A DNA stretch of 37,261 nt, taken from assembly GCA_946545015.1 (NCBI GenBank), contig CAMNMV010000008.1, positions 1 through 37,261 of the forward strand. Direction: 5' to 3'. The DNA is from an uncultured Clostridium sp. Its GTDB lineage: Bacteria; Bacillota; Clostridia; TANB77; CAG-508. Made by a program: the position numbers and the translations under genes. Below, one piece after another: positions 15,051 through 23,520 of this stretch (its first letter is position 1; each line of letters begins with the position of its first letter). A model generated the notes under the pieces. That model ran no database searches. It saw only the letters and a program-made list of their open reading frames with translations, and was not told the origin of the DNA.

Positions 15051-16295
15051 ATGAAAGTAATAGTAATAGGTGGAGGCCCTGCTGGGATGATGGCAGCGAT
15101 TACCTCTGCAGAAAATGGTAATGAAGTTATCTTAATAGAAAAAATGCATAATCTTGGTAAGAAACTTTGCATAACTGGAAAAGGAAGATGTAATATTACA
15201 TCTTCTTTAGATATGAGTGAATTTATAAAAAACACACCAGGCAATGGAATGTTTCTTTATAGTGCATTTAATAATTATACAAATCAGGATATAATTAACT
15301 TTTTATTAAAACAAGGATTAAAGGTAAAAGAAGAAAGAGGAAATAGATATTTTCCGGTAACTGATAGAGCAAGAGATGTATTAGAGTGTTTTGAAAAAAA
15401 GTTAAAAGAATTAAAAGTTAAAATAAGATTGGATACTAAAGTTACTAATATTGAAGTTAAAGATAATCAAGTTATTGGTGTGAAAATAGAAGATGACTTT
15501 ATAGAGGCAGATAAAGTAATACTTGCAACTGGTGGGAAAAGCTATCCAATGACAGGCTCTAGTGGAGATGGATATAAATTAGCTAGAAAATTAGGGCATA
15601 CAATTACTGATATAAAACCGTCTTTGGTACCATTAGAATGTTATGAAAAAGAAATGGTAAAAGAATTACAAGGGTTAAGTTTAAAAAATGTAGAAATAAA
15701 TATAGTAGATGAAGAAAAGGAAAAAGTTTTATATAATGATTTTGGAGAAATGTTATTTACACATTTTGGAATATCAGGGCCAACTATTTTAAGTGGATCA
15801 GCGCATTTAGTAAGATATAAAAATGTAGAAAATTTATTGAAAAATAAAGAAATCTCATTAAAAATAGATTTTAAACCAGCTTTAACGCAAGAAAAACTTG
15901 ATAGCAGAATATTAAGAGATTTTGAAGAATTAAAGAATAAACAATTTAAAAATAGTTTAGATAAATTATTACCTAAAAAGCTTATTCCTGTAATAATTGA
16001 TAAAACAGGTATAGATGAAAATAAAAAAGTAAATGAAATTACAAAAGAAGAAAGAAGAAAAATTGTAAATATATTAAAAGGCTTTAAAGTATCTATTAAA
16101 AATTTCAGACCTATTGAAGAAGCGATTATAACAAGTGGTGGTATTAGCATAAAAGAGATAAATCCCAAAACAATGGAATCCAAAATTATTAATGGATTAT
16201 ATTTTGCGGGAGAAATAATAGACGTAGATAGTTACACAGGGGGATTTAATTTACAAATTGCATATTCAACTGGATATACTGCAGGAATGAATTAA
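15051..16295 (+). CDS. BaiN/HI0933-family flavoprotein (NAD(P)/FAD-dependent oxidoreductase)
   Basis: A 414-aa flavoprotein of the HI0933/BaiN family. The dinucleotide-binding Rossmann motif VIGGGPAGMMAAI is at residues 5-17. The family hallmark GKKLCITGKGRCNIT follows (about 42-56), then RYFPVTDRARDV, ILATGGKSYPMTGSSGDGY, FTHFGISGPTIL and the closing FAGEIIDVDSYTGGFNLQIAYSTGYTAG that completes the FAD site. Members include BaiN, a bile-acid pathway reductase in gut Clostridia, but the family is broad and widely distributed, so bile-acid activity cannot be inferred here. AAAGGAG precedes the ATG. Confidence 0.92.
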   Translation: MKVIVIGGGPAGMMAAITSAENGNEVILIEKMHNLGKKLCITGKGRCNITSSLDMSEFIKNTPGNGMFLYSAFNNYTNQDIINFLLKQGLKVKEERGNRYFPVTDRARDVLECFEKKLKELKVKIRLDTKVTNIEVKDNQVIGVKIEDDFIEADKVILATGGKSYPMTGSSGDGYKLARKLGHTITDIKPSLVPLECYEKEMVKELQGLSLKNVEINIVDEEKEKVLYNDFGEMLFTHFGISGPTILSGSAHLVRYKNVENLLKNKEISLKIDFKPALTQEKLDSRILRDFEELKNKQFKNSLDKLLPKKLIPVIIDKTGIDENKKVNEITKEERRKIVNILKGFKVSIKNFRPIEEAIITSGGISIKEINPKTMESKIINGLYFAGEIIDVDSYTGGFNLQIAYSTGYTAGMN

Positions 16296-16356
16296 GAAAT
16301 AATACATATTATTATTTTAAATTTATTTATCTAATATAAGGTGGAAAGGTAATAAA

Positions 16357-16995
16357 ATGAGTGAATTTATAACAATAAAAGAAGACACAGAATATGTTTT
16401 AGTAGAGAAAAAGTCAAAATTTATTGCTAACTTAATAAAAGTAAAAAATCAAGAAGAAGCTGAAGAAAAAATAAAATATCTAAAAAAGAAATATTTTGAT
16501 GCAAGACATAATTGTGTGGCATATAGAGTAATGGAAGATAGTACAATTATAGAAAAATCAAGTGATGATGGAGAACCATCAGGAACAGCTGGAGGCCCTA
16601 TGCTAAATATTTTACAAAAAAATAATTTGTGCAATGTATTAATTGTTGTTACAAGATATTTTGGAGGAATTTTACTTGGAACAGGAGGATTAGTTAGAGC
16701 ATATTCGGATTCATTAATTGGAGCAATTGAAAATTCCAAAAGGGTTGTACAGATTTCAGGAATAGAATTGGAAATAACATTAGAATACAATCAATTTGAA
16801 AAATTTCAATATTATTGTAAAACAAACAATATTGAAATCACAAATACTAATTATTTAGATAATGTTATTTGTAAAATATCTGTGGAAGACAGTAAAAAAG
16901 ATAAGCTTTTAGAAGATTATGAAAATAAAAGTTTAAATATAATAAAATTAGAAATATTTGGTAAAACGATTATGAGTAAAAGTGAAATAATTTAA
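16357..16995 (+). CDS. YigZ/IMPACT family protein
   Basis: A 212-aa protein of the UPF0029/IMPACT family (E. coli YigZ, B. subtilis YvyE). The N-terminal IMPACT domain (about 15-125) contains SKFIANL, DARHNCVAYR, SSDDGEPSGTAGGPML and VTRYFGGILLGTGGLVRAYSD, all diagnostic. The C-terminal ferredoxin-like domain is more variable. Yeast and mammalian IMPACT proteins act on GCN1/GCN2 signalling; the bacterial role is not established. The start follows AAAGG. It ends 111 nt before spo0A, which has its own promoter. Confidence 0.93.
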   Translation: MSEFITIKEDTEYVLVEKKSKFIANLIKVKNQEEAEEKIKYLKKKYFDARHNCVAYRVMEDSTIIEKSSDDGEPSGTAGGPMLNILQKNNLCNVLIVVTRYFGGILLGTGGLVRAYSDSLIGAIENSKRVVQISGIELEITLEYNQFEKFQYYCKTNNIEITNTNYLDNVICKISVEDSKKDKLLEDYENKSLNIIKLEIFGKTIMSKSEII

Positions 16996-17034
16996 GATTT
17001 TTATAAAAGTATAATTACAAAATTGCTTTTTTTC

Positions 17035-17063
17035 TTGAAATACCTCGTAAAAGAAAATATAAT
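17035..17063 (+). promoter_or_regulatory. Sigma-A promoter of spo0A
   Basis: TTGAAA (17035-17040), 17 bp, TATAAT (17058-17063). No exact 0A box or sigma-H promoter is seen next to it. Confidence 0.65.
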
Positions 17064-17106
17064 GTGTTTTGCTATAGCAAACAAGAATTATTTAGGAGGA
17101 AGTAAA

Positions 17107-17922
17107 TTGAAAGAAAAAATTACAATACTAATTGCAGACGACAATCAAGATTTTAGCAGAACATTATCGACATACTTAGAAAGCCAAGAAGATTTAGAAG
17201 TAATTGGAATGGCAAGAGATGGAAATGAAGCAGTAGAGATGATAAAAAATGCAATACCAGATGTAGTTTTATTAGATGTAATTATGCCTCACCTAGATGG
17301 ATTAGGGGTTTTGGAGAATATAAAAGAAGTAAAAAAAGAAAATAAACCAATGTGTATAATGCTATCTGCAGTAGGACAAGATAAAATAACACAACAAGCA
17401 ATAAACTTAGGAGCAGAGTACTATGTAGTCAAACCATTTGACATTGAATTATTAATTAAAAGGATAAGAGAACTTAAATTTTATAAGCCAAGTTCAAAAA
17501 ATAATTTTGTAAGTAGAGAGATAAAAGCACAATATATAGAAATACCTGAAAATTCAGAAAAAAATGAAGAAAATTTGGAAGCGTTAGTAACAAATTTAAT
17601 TCATGAAGTCGGAGTACCAGCACATATTAAAGGTTATCAATATTTAAGAGAAGCAATAATGATGGTAGTTCAAGATATTGATGTTATAAATCAAATTACA
17701 AAAAGTTTATATCCTCAAATAGCTCATATATATCATACTACTCCATCAAGAGTAGAAAGAGCAATAAGACATGCGATAGAAGTAGCGTGGGGAAGAGGAC
17801 AACAAGAAGCAGTTGAAAATATATTTGGTTATACAATTTCAGCAGCTAAAGGAAAACCAACTAATTCGGAATTTATAGCAATGATAGCAGATAAATTAAG
17901 ATTAGAATTAAAAAGTGCATAA
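17107..17922 (+). CDS. spo0A: Sporulation master response regulator Spo0A
   Basis: A 271-aa regulator. When phosphorylated it binds 0A boxes and switches the cell to sporulation. The receiver domain (about 1-122) has the acidic pocket [10 protein letters not shown], the phospho-acceptor D57 in [13 protein letters not shown], and K in YYVVKPFD. The C-terminal DNA-binding domain has [21 protein letters not shown] and [20 protein letters not shown], then [24 protein letters not shown], nearly invariant in Spo0A. Start is TTG 17107 with AGGAGGA seven bases upstream; the longer reading from 17023 would add 28 residues overlapping the promoter. Its usual neighbour spoIVB is absent; yigZ lies upstream instead. 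Confidence 0.97.
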   Translation: MKEKITILIADDNQDFSRTLSTYLESQEDLEVIGMARDGNEAVEMIKNAIPDVVLLDVIMPHLDGLGVLENIKEVKKENKPMCIMLSAVGQDKITQQAINLGAEYYVVKPFDIELLIKRIRELKFYKPSSKNNFVSREIKAQYIEIPENSEKNEENLEALVTNLIHEVGVPAHIKGYQYLREAIMMVVQDIDVINQITKSLYPQIAHIYHTTPSRVERAIRHAIEVAWGRGQQEAVENIFGYTISAAKGKPTNSEFIAMIADKLRLELKSA

Positions 17923-17987
17923 ATGAAATTTTAAATAACAAAGTTAAAATAAGAATAAAAAGAAAAATAAAAAATAAATAAAAAAAT

Positions 17988-18016
17988 AAAAAAAGCATAC
18001 GATGTATGCTTTTTTT
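17988..18016. terminator. Bidirectional terminator between spo0A and the minus-strand membrane gene
   Basis: AAAAAAAGCATAC (17988-18000) pairs with GTATGCTTTTTTT (18004-18016) around a GAT loop. A/T tails on both sides serve both converging genes. Confidence 0.9.
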
Positions 18017-18025
18017 ATTAATTAA

Positions 18026-18454
18026 CTAAGCTTGTGTTGAATTTCCTTTGTATAAGAATGGATATACAACTGCTAAAACTAAACCAATAGCAATTACCCA
18101 AACTCCTATTCCATAAGAGATTCCGAAAGCAGCACCAAATGCCATAATTGATGAAGCATTAACGATGTTCATTATTATAATTAATGCAGAAATTATAGTT
18201 GGTACTAATGTTAATTTTTGGTTATCAAATTTTGATAATGCTGATATTTTATCAGCGAAAATGATAACTAAAGAAATAACTGTTAATATAGCAATAACTA
18301 TTCCAGTTCCTGAAGAAATTAATGTGTTTGATGTTACAGCTGATGCATATTTAGCAACTGAATCTGGCATAGCGATAATAGGTAAAAATAATCCTATTAA
18401 TATTAAGGCATTACCTACTATTCCTAAATATCTTTTTTCTCTTAATATTCCCAT
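18026..18454 (-). CDS. Small four-helix membrane protein of unknown function
   Basis: A 142-aa integral membrane protein, the only minus-strand CDS. Four hydrophobic segments are visible: about 9-28 (LGIVGNALILIGLFLPIIAM), 46-66, 81-103 and 112-132, with short polar loops. It begins MGILREKRYLG and ends in a short KGNSTQA tail. AAAGGAGG lies just upstream of the ATG, and a consensus promoter is present, so expression is likely good. I do not recognise the family and see no catalytic motif. It converges with spo0A. Confidence 0.8.
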   Translation of the reverse strand: MGILREKRYLGIVGNALILIGLFLPIIAMPDSVAKYASAVTSNTLISSGTGIVIAILTVISLVIIFADKISALSKFDNQKLTLVPTIISALIIIMNIVNASSIMAFGAAFGISYGIGVWVIAIGLVLAVVYPFLYKGNSTQA

Positions 18455-18475
18455 AGTTCATCCTCCTTTGCGATT

Positions 18476-18504
18476 AGTATATAATATAAGAAAAAAAATG
18501 TCAA
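18476..18504 (-). promoter_or_regulatory. Sigma-A promoter of the minus-strand membrane gene
   Basis: On the minus strand: TTGACA (18504-18499), 17 bp, TATACT (18481-18476). Confidence 0.7.
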
Positions 18505-18584
18505 GAAAATAAAGACGATTTTTGTAATATATAGTTAATTATATTCAGCAAAATTTTAAATATTACAAAATATAGAAAGAACTA

Positions 18585-18614
18585 TTGACAAACAGTGTTT
18601 GTTTAAGTTATAAT
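18585..18614 (+). promoter_or_regulatory. Sigma-A promoter of rpsU with inverted repeat in the spacer
   Basis: TTGACA (18585-18590), 18 bp, TATAAT (18609-18614). The spacer and the end of the -35 hold ACAAAC-AGT-GTTTGT (18588-18602), a perfect 6-3-6 inverted repeat that could be an operator. Confidence 0.7.
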
Positions 18615-18700
18615 ATCATAGTAATACGAAAAAACAATGTGAAACAAAACATGAAATCCCAAGTATACAGGAAAGGTATATCTGGAAGGAGGGGAATTAG

Positions 18701-18871
18701 ATGTCAGAAATAAAAGTTAAAGATGGAAATATAGAAGAAGCTCTTAAAAGATTTAAAAGACAATGCGCAAGAAATGAAGTTTTATTAGAAGTAAGAAAAA
18801 GAGAGCATTATGAAAAGCCTAGCGTAAAAAGAAAAAAGAAATCAGAGGCTGCTAGAAAAAGAAAATTTTAA
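18701..18871 (+). CDS. rpsU: 30S ribosomal protein S21
   Basis: A 56-aa, strongly basic ribosomal protein. The sequence starts [20 protein letters not shown], followed by [27 protein letters not shown] in overlapping blocks and a RKRKF tail; this is the S21 family pattern. GGAGGGG lies 7-13 nt before the ATG. It is monocistronic here with its own promoter and terminator; the common neighbour yqeY is absent. Known: S21 sits near the anti-Shine-Dalgarno region of 16S rRNA and influences initiation. Confidence 0.96.
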   Translation: MSEIKVKDGNIEEALKRFKRQCARNEVLLEVRKREHYEKPSVKRKKKSEAARKRKF

Positions 18872-18882
18872 TTAAAATATAG

Positions 18883-18918
18883 AGAAGTTTAAGTTTAGGA
18901 AAGCTTAAACTTTTTTCT
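18883..18918 (+). terminator. Terminator of rpsU
   Basis: AAGTTTAAG (18885-18893) pairs with CTTAAACTT (18904-18912), followed by TTTTCTTTTT. Confidence 0.8.
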
Positions 18919-18988
18919 TTTTAATTTACTATTGAATAAAGTTTGGTTAATGTAATATACTAATGAAGTAAAGATTGGAGGAAATAAA

Positions 18989-20257
18989 ATGGATTATAAA
19001 AATATAAATATAAAAGATGGAATTACACTACATGAAATAAATACAGATAAATTTAAAACTAATTTAATTGCTGTATTTTTAACAACTAAATTAAAGAAAG
19101 AAAATGTAACTAAAAATGCATTAATTCCAGCAATTTTAAGAAGAGGGACTAAAAAACTAAAAACTCAGGAAGAAATAAGTAAAAGATTAGAAGAAATGTA
19201 TGGTGCTGAATTTGATTGCGGATTAGATAAAACAGGTGATAATCAAGTTTTAAAGTTTTATATAGAAACAATCAATGATAATTTTTTACCCGGAAATGAT
19301 TCAAACTTATTAGAAGAAGCAATAAAAAACATTTTTGATATAGTTTTTAATCCATATGTAGAAAATAATGGATTCAAAGAAGATTATTTGAATCAAGAAA
19401 AAAATAATATAAGACAAATAATAGAAGGGAAAATAGATAATAAAGCTAGATATGCACTTGATAGATGCATTGAAGAAATGTACAAAAATCAAAATTTTGG
19501 ATTATATAGATTTGGATATGTAGAAGATCTAGAAAAAATTACTGCTAATGAATTATATGAATATTACAAAGAATTAATATCTAATTGTAAAATCGATATA
19601 TTTGTATCAGGAATTATTGATGATAAATTAGAAAAGATTGTTAGAGAAAATGAGAATATAGATAAAGCAAATTCAAGAGAAGCTCAATATAATCTAATTA
19701 AATTAGAGAAAAAAGAAAATGTACAAATTAAAACAATAGTTGATAATATGGATGTAACACAAGGAAAATTAATATTAGGATTAGATGTTAATATTGATGA
19801 TGATGAATTAAGATATACTGTTTCATTATATAATAGTATATTAGGTGGATCAGCTAATTCAAAATTATTTCAAAATGTAAGGGAAAAAGCTAATTTAGCA
19901 TATATTGCTAGTTCAAGTTATTTAAGATATAAAAGTAATATATTTATAAAATGTGGAATTGAAATAGATAATTATGAAAAAGCCTTAAATATAATAAAAG
20001 AACAATTAGAAGATATGAAAAAAGGAAACTTTACAGAAGAAGATATAGAAAATAGTAAAAAAGGAATATTAGCAGGAATAAAAACAATTGATGATGAACA
20101 AGATACACAAATAACATTTTTCTTTGGACATGAAGTAACAGGGCAAAAAACTACAATAGAAGAATATAGTGAAAAGATAAAAAAAGTTAGTAAACAAGAT
20201 ATTATAGATGTAGCTAATTTAATAAATATTAATACAATATATTTCTTGAGAGATTAA
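18989..20257 (+). CDS. YfmF-like M16 family protein (non-catalytic partner)
   Basis: A 422-aa protein with the two-domain insulinase/M16 fold but without the zinc motif HxxEH: the corresponding region reads TKNALIPAILRRGTKKLKTQ. The later segment LGGSANSKLFQNVREKANLAYIASSS is the typical C-terminal M16 R/Y region that helps grip substrate. It is therefore likely the structural half of a heterodimer with the next gene, as in B. subtilis YmfF/YmfH (named EF-P modification-associated proteins in recent annotation). The start follows TTGGAGG. The gap to the partner is 46 nt. Confidence 0.88.
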   Translation: MDYKNINIKDGITLHEINTDKFKTNLIAVFLTTKLKKENVTKNALIPAILRRGTKKLKTQEEISKRLEEMYGAEFDCGLDKTGDNQVLKFYIETINDNFLPGNDSNLLEEAIKNIFDIVFNPYVENNGFKEDYLNQEKNNIRQIIEGKIDNKARYALDRCIEEMYKNQNFGLYRFGYVEDLEKITANELYEYYKELISNCKIDIFVSGIIDDKLEKIVRENENIDKANSREAQYNLIKLEKKENVQIKTIVDNMDVTQGKLILGLDVNIDDDELRYTVSLYNSILGGSANSKLFQNVREKANLAYIASSSYLRYKSNIFIKCGIEIDNYEKALNIIKEQLEDMKKGNFTEEDIENSKKGILAGIKTIDDEQDTQITFFFGHEVTGQKTTIEEYSEKIKKVSKQDIIDVANLININTIYFLRD

Positions 20258-20303
20258 TAAATGCAAAAAAATAATTTTGAAATTTAAGGAGGGCAAAAGA
20301 TAA

Positions 20304-21578
20304 ATGCAAATTATAGAAAACTTAAAAGTTAAAGAAAAATTATATATTGAAAAACTTGAAAATGGTTTAACAATAATGATAATTCCTAAAAAAGGAATTC
20401 TAAAAAAATATGTGATTTGGGGAACACATTATGGATCAAACGATAGTAAATTTATAGTTCCAGGAGATAAAGAACCAACAGAAGTTCCTGATGGAGTAGC
20501 ACACTTTTTAGAGCATAAAATGTTTGAACAAGAAAATGGAAAAAACAGCTTAGATGTATTAACGTCATTGGGAGTGGAAGCTAATGCATATACAACAAAT
20601 ACACATACAGCATATTTGTATGAATGTACAGATAATTTTTATGAAGCATTAGATGAATTTATGGATTATGTTCAACATCCTTATTATACAGATGAAAATG
20701 TAGAAAAAGAAAAGGGAATAATAGGTCAAGAAATAATGATGTATGATGATTATCCAGAATGGAAAGTATATTTAAATACTTTAATTGGAATGTATCATAA
20801 TAATCCGATAAAAATTGATATTCCAGGAACAATAGAAACCATAAGTCATATTGATAAAGAGATTTTATATAAATGCTATAATACATTTTATAATCCTGGA
20901 AATATGGCAATGGTGATATGCGGCGATTTTGAACCAAATCAAATATTAGAAGAAATTAAAAAGAGGCTTATAGATAAAAAGACAAATGGAGAAATCAAAA
21001 GAATATATCCAGAAGAGCCTAATACAATTGCAAAATCAAGAATAGAACAAAAAATGGAAGTGAGCCAAAGTTTATATTCTATAGGTATTAAGGATAGATT
21101 GCTTGAACAAAATGAAAAGGTTAAAAGACATATAGCTGTTGAAATATTATTAAATATATTAGTAGGAAAAAGTTCAAAGTTTTATAAAGAATTGTATAGT
21201 GATGGAACAATATTTGGAACACCAAGCGCTGATTATGAATTTTCAGATAAATATGCTCATGTATTAATATCAGGACAATCAAATTATCCAGATAAAGTAT
21301 TTGAAACTTTTAAAAATGAAGTTGAAGAATTAAAAGAAAATGGAATAAGCGAAGCAGATTTTGAAAGAATAAAGAAAAAAATATATGGTGAATATGTTAA
21401 AGAATACAATGACATTGTGGACATTTCTAGAATGTTCTTATCTGACTATTTTAAAGGAATAAATAGTTTTGATTATTTAGAAGAAATAGATTTAATAAAT
21501 ATTGAATATTTAAGTCAAATATTAAATGAAGTATTTGATGAAGAAAAGATGGTAATATCAATTGTGAATAATAAATAA
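20304..21578 (+). CDS. YfmH-like M16 family zinc peptidase
   Basis: A 424-aa M16 metallopeptidase. The inverted zinc motif HFLEH is at residues 67-71 (AHFLEHKMFEQ), with the downstream glutamate region EKEKGIIGQEIMMYDD that supplies the third zinc ligand. The C-terminal half has SLYSIGIKD and a degenerate M16 core. AAGGAGG lies upstream of the ATG. It pairs with the preceding catalytically dead paralog; the two are probably a heterodimer. Substrate unknown from sequence. A terminator follows directly. Confidence 0.92.
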   Translation: MQIIENLKVKEKLYIEKLENGLTIMIIPKKGILKKYVIWGTHYGSNDSKFIVPGDKEPTEVPDGVAHFLEHKMFEQENGKNSLDVLTSLGVEANAYTTNTHTAYLYECTDNFYEALDEFMDYVQHPYYTDENVEKEKGIIGQEIMMYDDYPEWKVYLNTLIGMYHNNPIKIDIPGTIETISHIDKEILYKCYNTFYNPGNMAMVICGDFEPNQILEEIKKRLIDKKTNGEIKRIYPEEPNTIAKSRIEQKMEVSQSLYSIGIKDRLLEQNEKVKRHIAVEILLNILVGKSSKFYKELYSDGTIFGTPSADYEFSDKYAHVLISGQSNYPDKVFETFKNEVEELKENGISEADFERIKKKIYGEYVKEYNDIVDISRMFLSDYFKGINSFDYLEEIDLINIEYLSQILNEVFDEEKMVISIVNNK

Positions 21579-21586
21579 AATGTAGT

Positions 21587-21629
21587 AAAAACAGTATAAA
21601 TGAGTTATAAAAATTTATGCTGTTTTTAT
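21587..21629 (+). terminator. Terminator of the M16 gene pair
   Basis: AAAAACAGTATAAA (21587-21600) pairs with TTTATGCTGTTTTT (21614-21627), one wobble, overlapping the T tract. Confidence 0.8.
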
Positions 21630-21768
21630 TTGTCATAAAAAGTCGAAAAAGCTTGTAAAAACTCGCACGAAACATTTGAATAAACAACAAATTTCGTTGA
21701 CTTTGATGTAAAAATATGTTAATTTATAATTGTAAGGCAAAAAAATAATAAAAAAAGGAGAGATGGAT

Positions 21769-21927
21769 ATGTTAAATGATGAAATTTGTAAGTTGAGAGA
21801 AAAATTAAATCAAAGTATAATTGATGGACAAGACTATAGCTATATATATGAATTAAGTGTAGAACTAGATGAACTCATCGCAAAGTATTATCAAGAATCT
21901 ACTCCTGAGGGAATATATAAACAATAA
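21769..21927 (+). CDS. Spo0E-like aspartyl-phosphate phosphatase
   Basis: A 52-aa protein that starts MLNDEICKLREKLNQSII and contains SVELDELIAKYY, matching the Spo0E-family signature S-x-E-L-D-x-L-I followed by a Tyr-rich tail. Known: small Spo0E proteins form a helical hairpin and dephosphorylate Spo0A~P, delaying sporulation. Length (45-60 aa in short members) fits. ATG 21769 is chosen because AAGGAG lies eight bases upstream; the ATG at 21763 is only two bases from it. It has terminators on both sides, so it is a single-gene unit, 4 kb from spo0A. TATAAT (21725-21730) is present but no well-spaced -35. An imperfect 0A box, AGTCGAA, lies at 21641-21647. Confidence 0.85.
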   Translation: MLNDEICKLREKLNQSIIDGQDYSYIYELSVELDELIAKYYQESTPEGIYKQ

Positions 21928-21962
21928 AAGTGTGATTTTAAATTAAAAATTGAAATTAATCT

Positions 21963-21993
21963 AAATGCAGATATTTTGTATCTGCATTTTTTA
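21963..21993 (+). terminator. Terminator of the Spo0E-like gene
   Basis: AAATGCAGATA (21963-21973) pairs with TATCTGCATTT (21979-21989), followed by TTTTTAT. Confidence 0.85.
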
Positions 21994-22025
21994 TATCAAT
22001 GTTGCAATTAACATAATTAAAAAAT

Positions 22026-22067
22026 GCTGTGGAGATGTTACATACATTCTCCATGGCTTTTTATTTT
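22026..22067 (+). terminator. Second terminator-like hairpin, 36 nt after the first
   Basis: GCTGTGGAGA (22026-22035) pairs with TCTCCATGGC (22048-22057), two wobbles, followed by TTTTTATTTT. No gene lies between the two hairpins. It could be a back-up terminator or the end of a small unannotated transcript. Confidence 0.6.
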
Positions 22068-22179
22068 ATGGAAAATTTGTATTAAGATTTTATATATTCA
22101 CTTTTTATGAAAACTAAACATATTATAGATTGAAATTAAACGATTTATAATATTTTAATATTTGAAAGGTGGAGTAAGG

Positions 22180-23433
22180 ATGGTAAAATACATAATAAAA
22201 GGAGGAAAAAGATTAGAGGGAACAGTAAAAATATCTGGTTCAAAAAATTCCTCACTTCCAATAATAGCTGCTTCAATTTTAAATGGGGGTAAAACAACAT
22301 TATATAATGTACCTAATATTCATGATACACAGATGATGTTTGAAATATTAAAACAATTAGGAGGAAAGATTGAAAAGAAAAATAATAAAGTAATAATAGA
22401 TACTTCAAAAATAAATAAATATGAGATATCAGAAGAATTAATGAGACAGATGAGATCATCTGTTATATTGGCTGGAGGTCTACTTGGACGATATAGAAAA
22501 GCAACTTTTTCATATCCTGGCGGTTGTGATATTGGAACAAGGCCAATAGACTTACATTTGAAAGGATTTAAAAATTTAGGAATAAATATTACCAAAAACT
22601 ATGGAAATATTACATGTAGTTGTGATAAAATAATAGGGGCAAAAATAGACTTAGATTTTCCAAGTGTAGGAGCTACTGAAAATGTAATATTAGCAAGTAC
22701 ATTAGGAGAAGGAATAACACAAATTAGTAATGCTGCAAGAGAACCAGAAATAATTGATTTACAAAATTTTTTAAATAAAATGGGTGCTAAAATAAAAGGC
22801 GCAGGTTCAAATCAGATTATAATAGAAGGTGTTAAAAAACTAAAAGATGTGAGTTATAATATAATGCCAGACAGAATAGAAGCGGGAACATTTTTATGTG
22901 CTTCAGCTATAACTGGTGGGGAAATTAGATTAGAAAATATAACTCCCAATCATTTGACTCCAGTAATTAGTAAATTGGAAGATGCAAATTGTAAAATCCA
23001 AGTCGAAAAAGATTCAATAGAAATAAAAGCTCCTAAAAAAATTAAAGCTTTGGAAGTAAAAACAATGCCATATCCAGGATTTCCAACAGATATGCAATCC
23101 TTGTTTTTATCAACAGCAACTATTGCTAAGGGTACTTCTATAATAGTAGAGAATATATTTGAGAATAGATATAAATTTGTTCCAGAATTAATTAGAATGG
23201 GGGCTAAAATAACTGTAGAAGGAAAAAGTGCTATCATAAAAGGAGTAAGAAAACTGTATGGTACAAATGTAAAAGCAACAGATTTAAGGGGAGGAGCAGC
23301 ATTAGTATTAGCTGGATTAAATGCTAAAGGAATTACAAGTATAGAAAATATTGAATATATTTTAAGAGGATATGAGAACTTCGAAATAAAATTAAGAAAA
23401 TTAGGTGCAGATATTAAATTAGAAAATTGTTAA
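22180..23433 (+). CDS. murA: UDP-N-acetylglucosamine 1-carboxyvinyltransferase MurA
   Basis: First committed enzyme of peptidoglycan synthesis: it transfers enolpyruvate from PEP to UDP-GlcNAc in the cytoplasm. The 417-aa protein has SGSKNSSLPIIAASIL at the N-terminus (Lys-Asn pair binding substrate), the catalytic loop SYPGGCDIGTRPIDLH with the active Cys at 116 (equivalent of Cys115, the fosfomycin target), and FPTDMQ in the second domain. ATG 22180 follows AGGTGGAG; the earlier TTG at 22162 overlaps that site. It opens the division cluster and is followed by ftsQ. Confidence 0.97.
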   Translation: MVKYIIKGGKRLEGTVKISGSKNSSLPIIAASILNGGKTTLYNVPNIHDTQMMFEILKQLGGKIEKKNNKVIIDTSKINKYEISEELMRQMRSSVILAGGLLGRYRKATFSYPGGCDIGTRPIDLHLKGFKNLGINITKNYGNITCSCDKIIGAKIDLDFPSVGATENVILASTLGEGITQISNAAREPEIIDLQNFLNKMGAKIKGAGSNQIIIEGVKKLKDVSYNIMPDRIEAGTFLCASAITGGEIRLENITPNHLTPVISKLEDANCKIQVEKDSIEIKAPKKIKALEVKTMPYPGFPTDMQSLFLSTATIAKGTSIIVENIFENRYKFVPELIRMGAKITVEGKSAIIKGVRKLYGTNVKATDLRGGAALVLAGLNAKGITSIENIEYILRGYENFEIKLRKLGADIKLENC

Positions 23434-23470
23434 ATATAATATTATAATGTATAATAATTATCATATATAA

Positions 23471-23491
23471 GGGCTGATTACAATTCAGCCC
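23471..23491 (+). other. Hairpin between murA and ftsQ
   Basis: GGGCTGA (23471-23477) pairs with TCAGCCC (23485-23491). There is no T tract, so it is not a normal terminator; it may be a processing or mRNA-stability element within a murA-ftsQ transcript. Confidence 0.4.
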
Positions 23492-23520
23492 TAAAGTAAA
23501 ATTCAAAAGAGGTGAAAGAA

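Noticed and set aside
23471..23491. Terminator between murA and ftsQ
   Set aside because: The 7-bp GGGCTGA hairpin has no T tract, so it is listed only as a hairpin.
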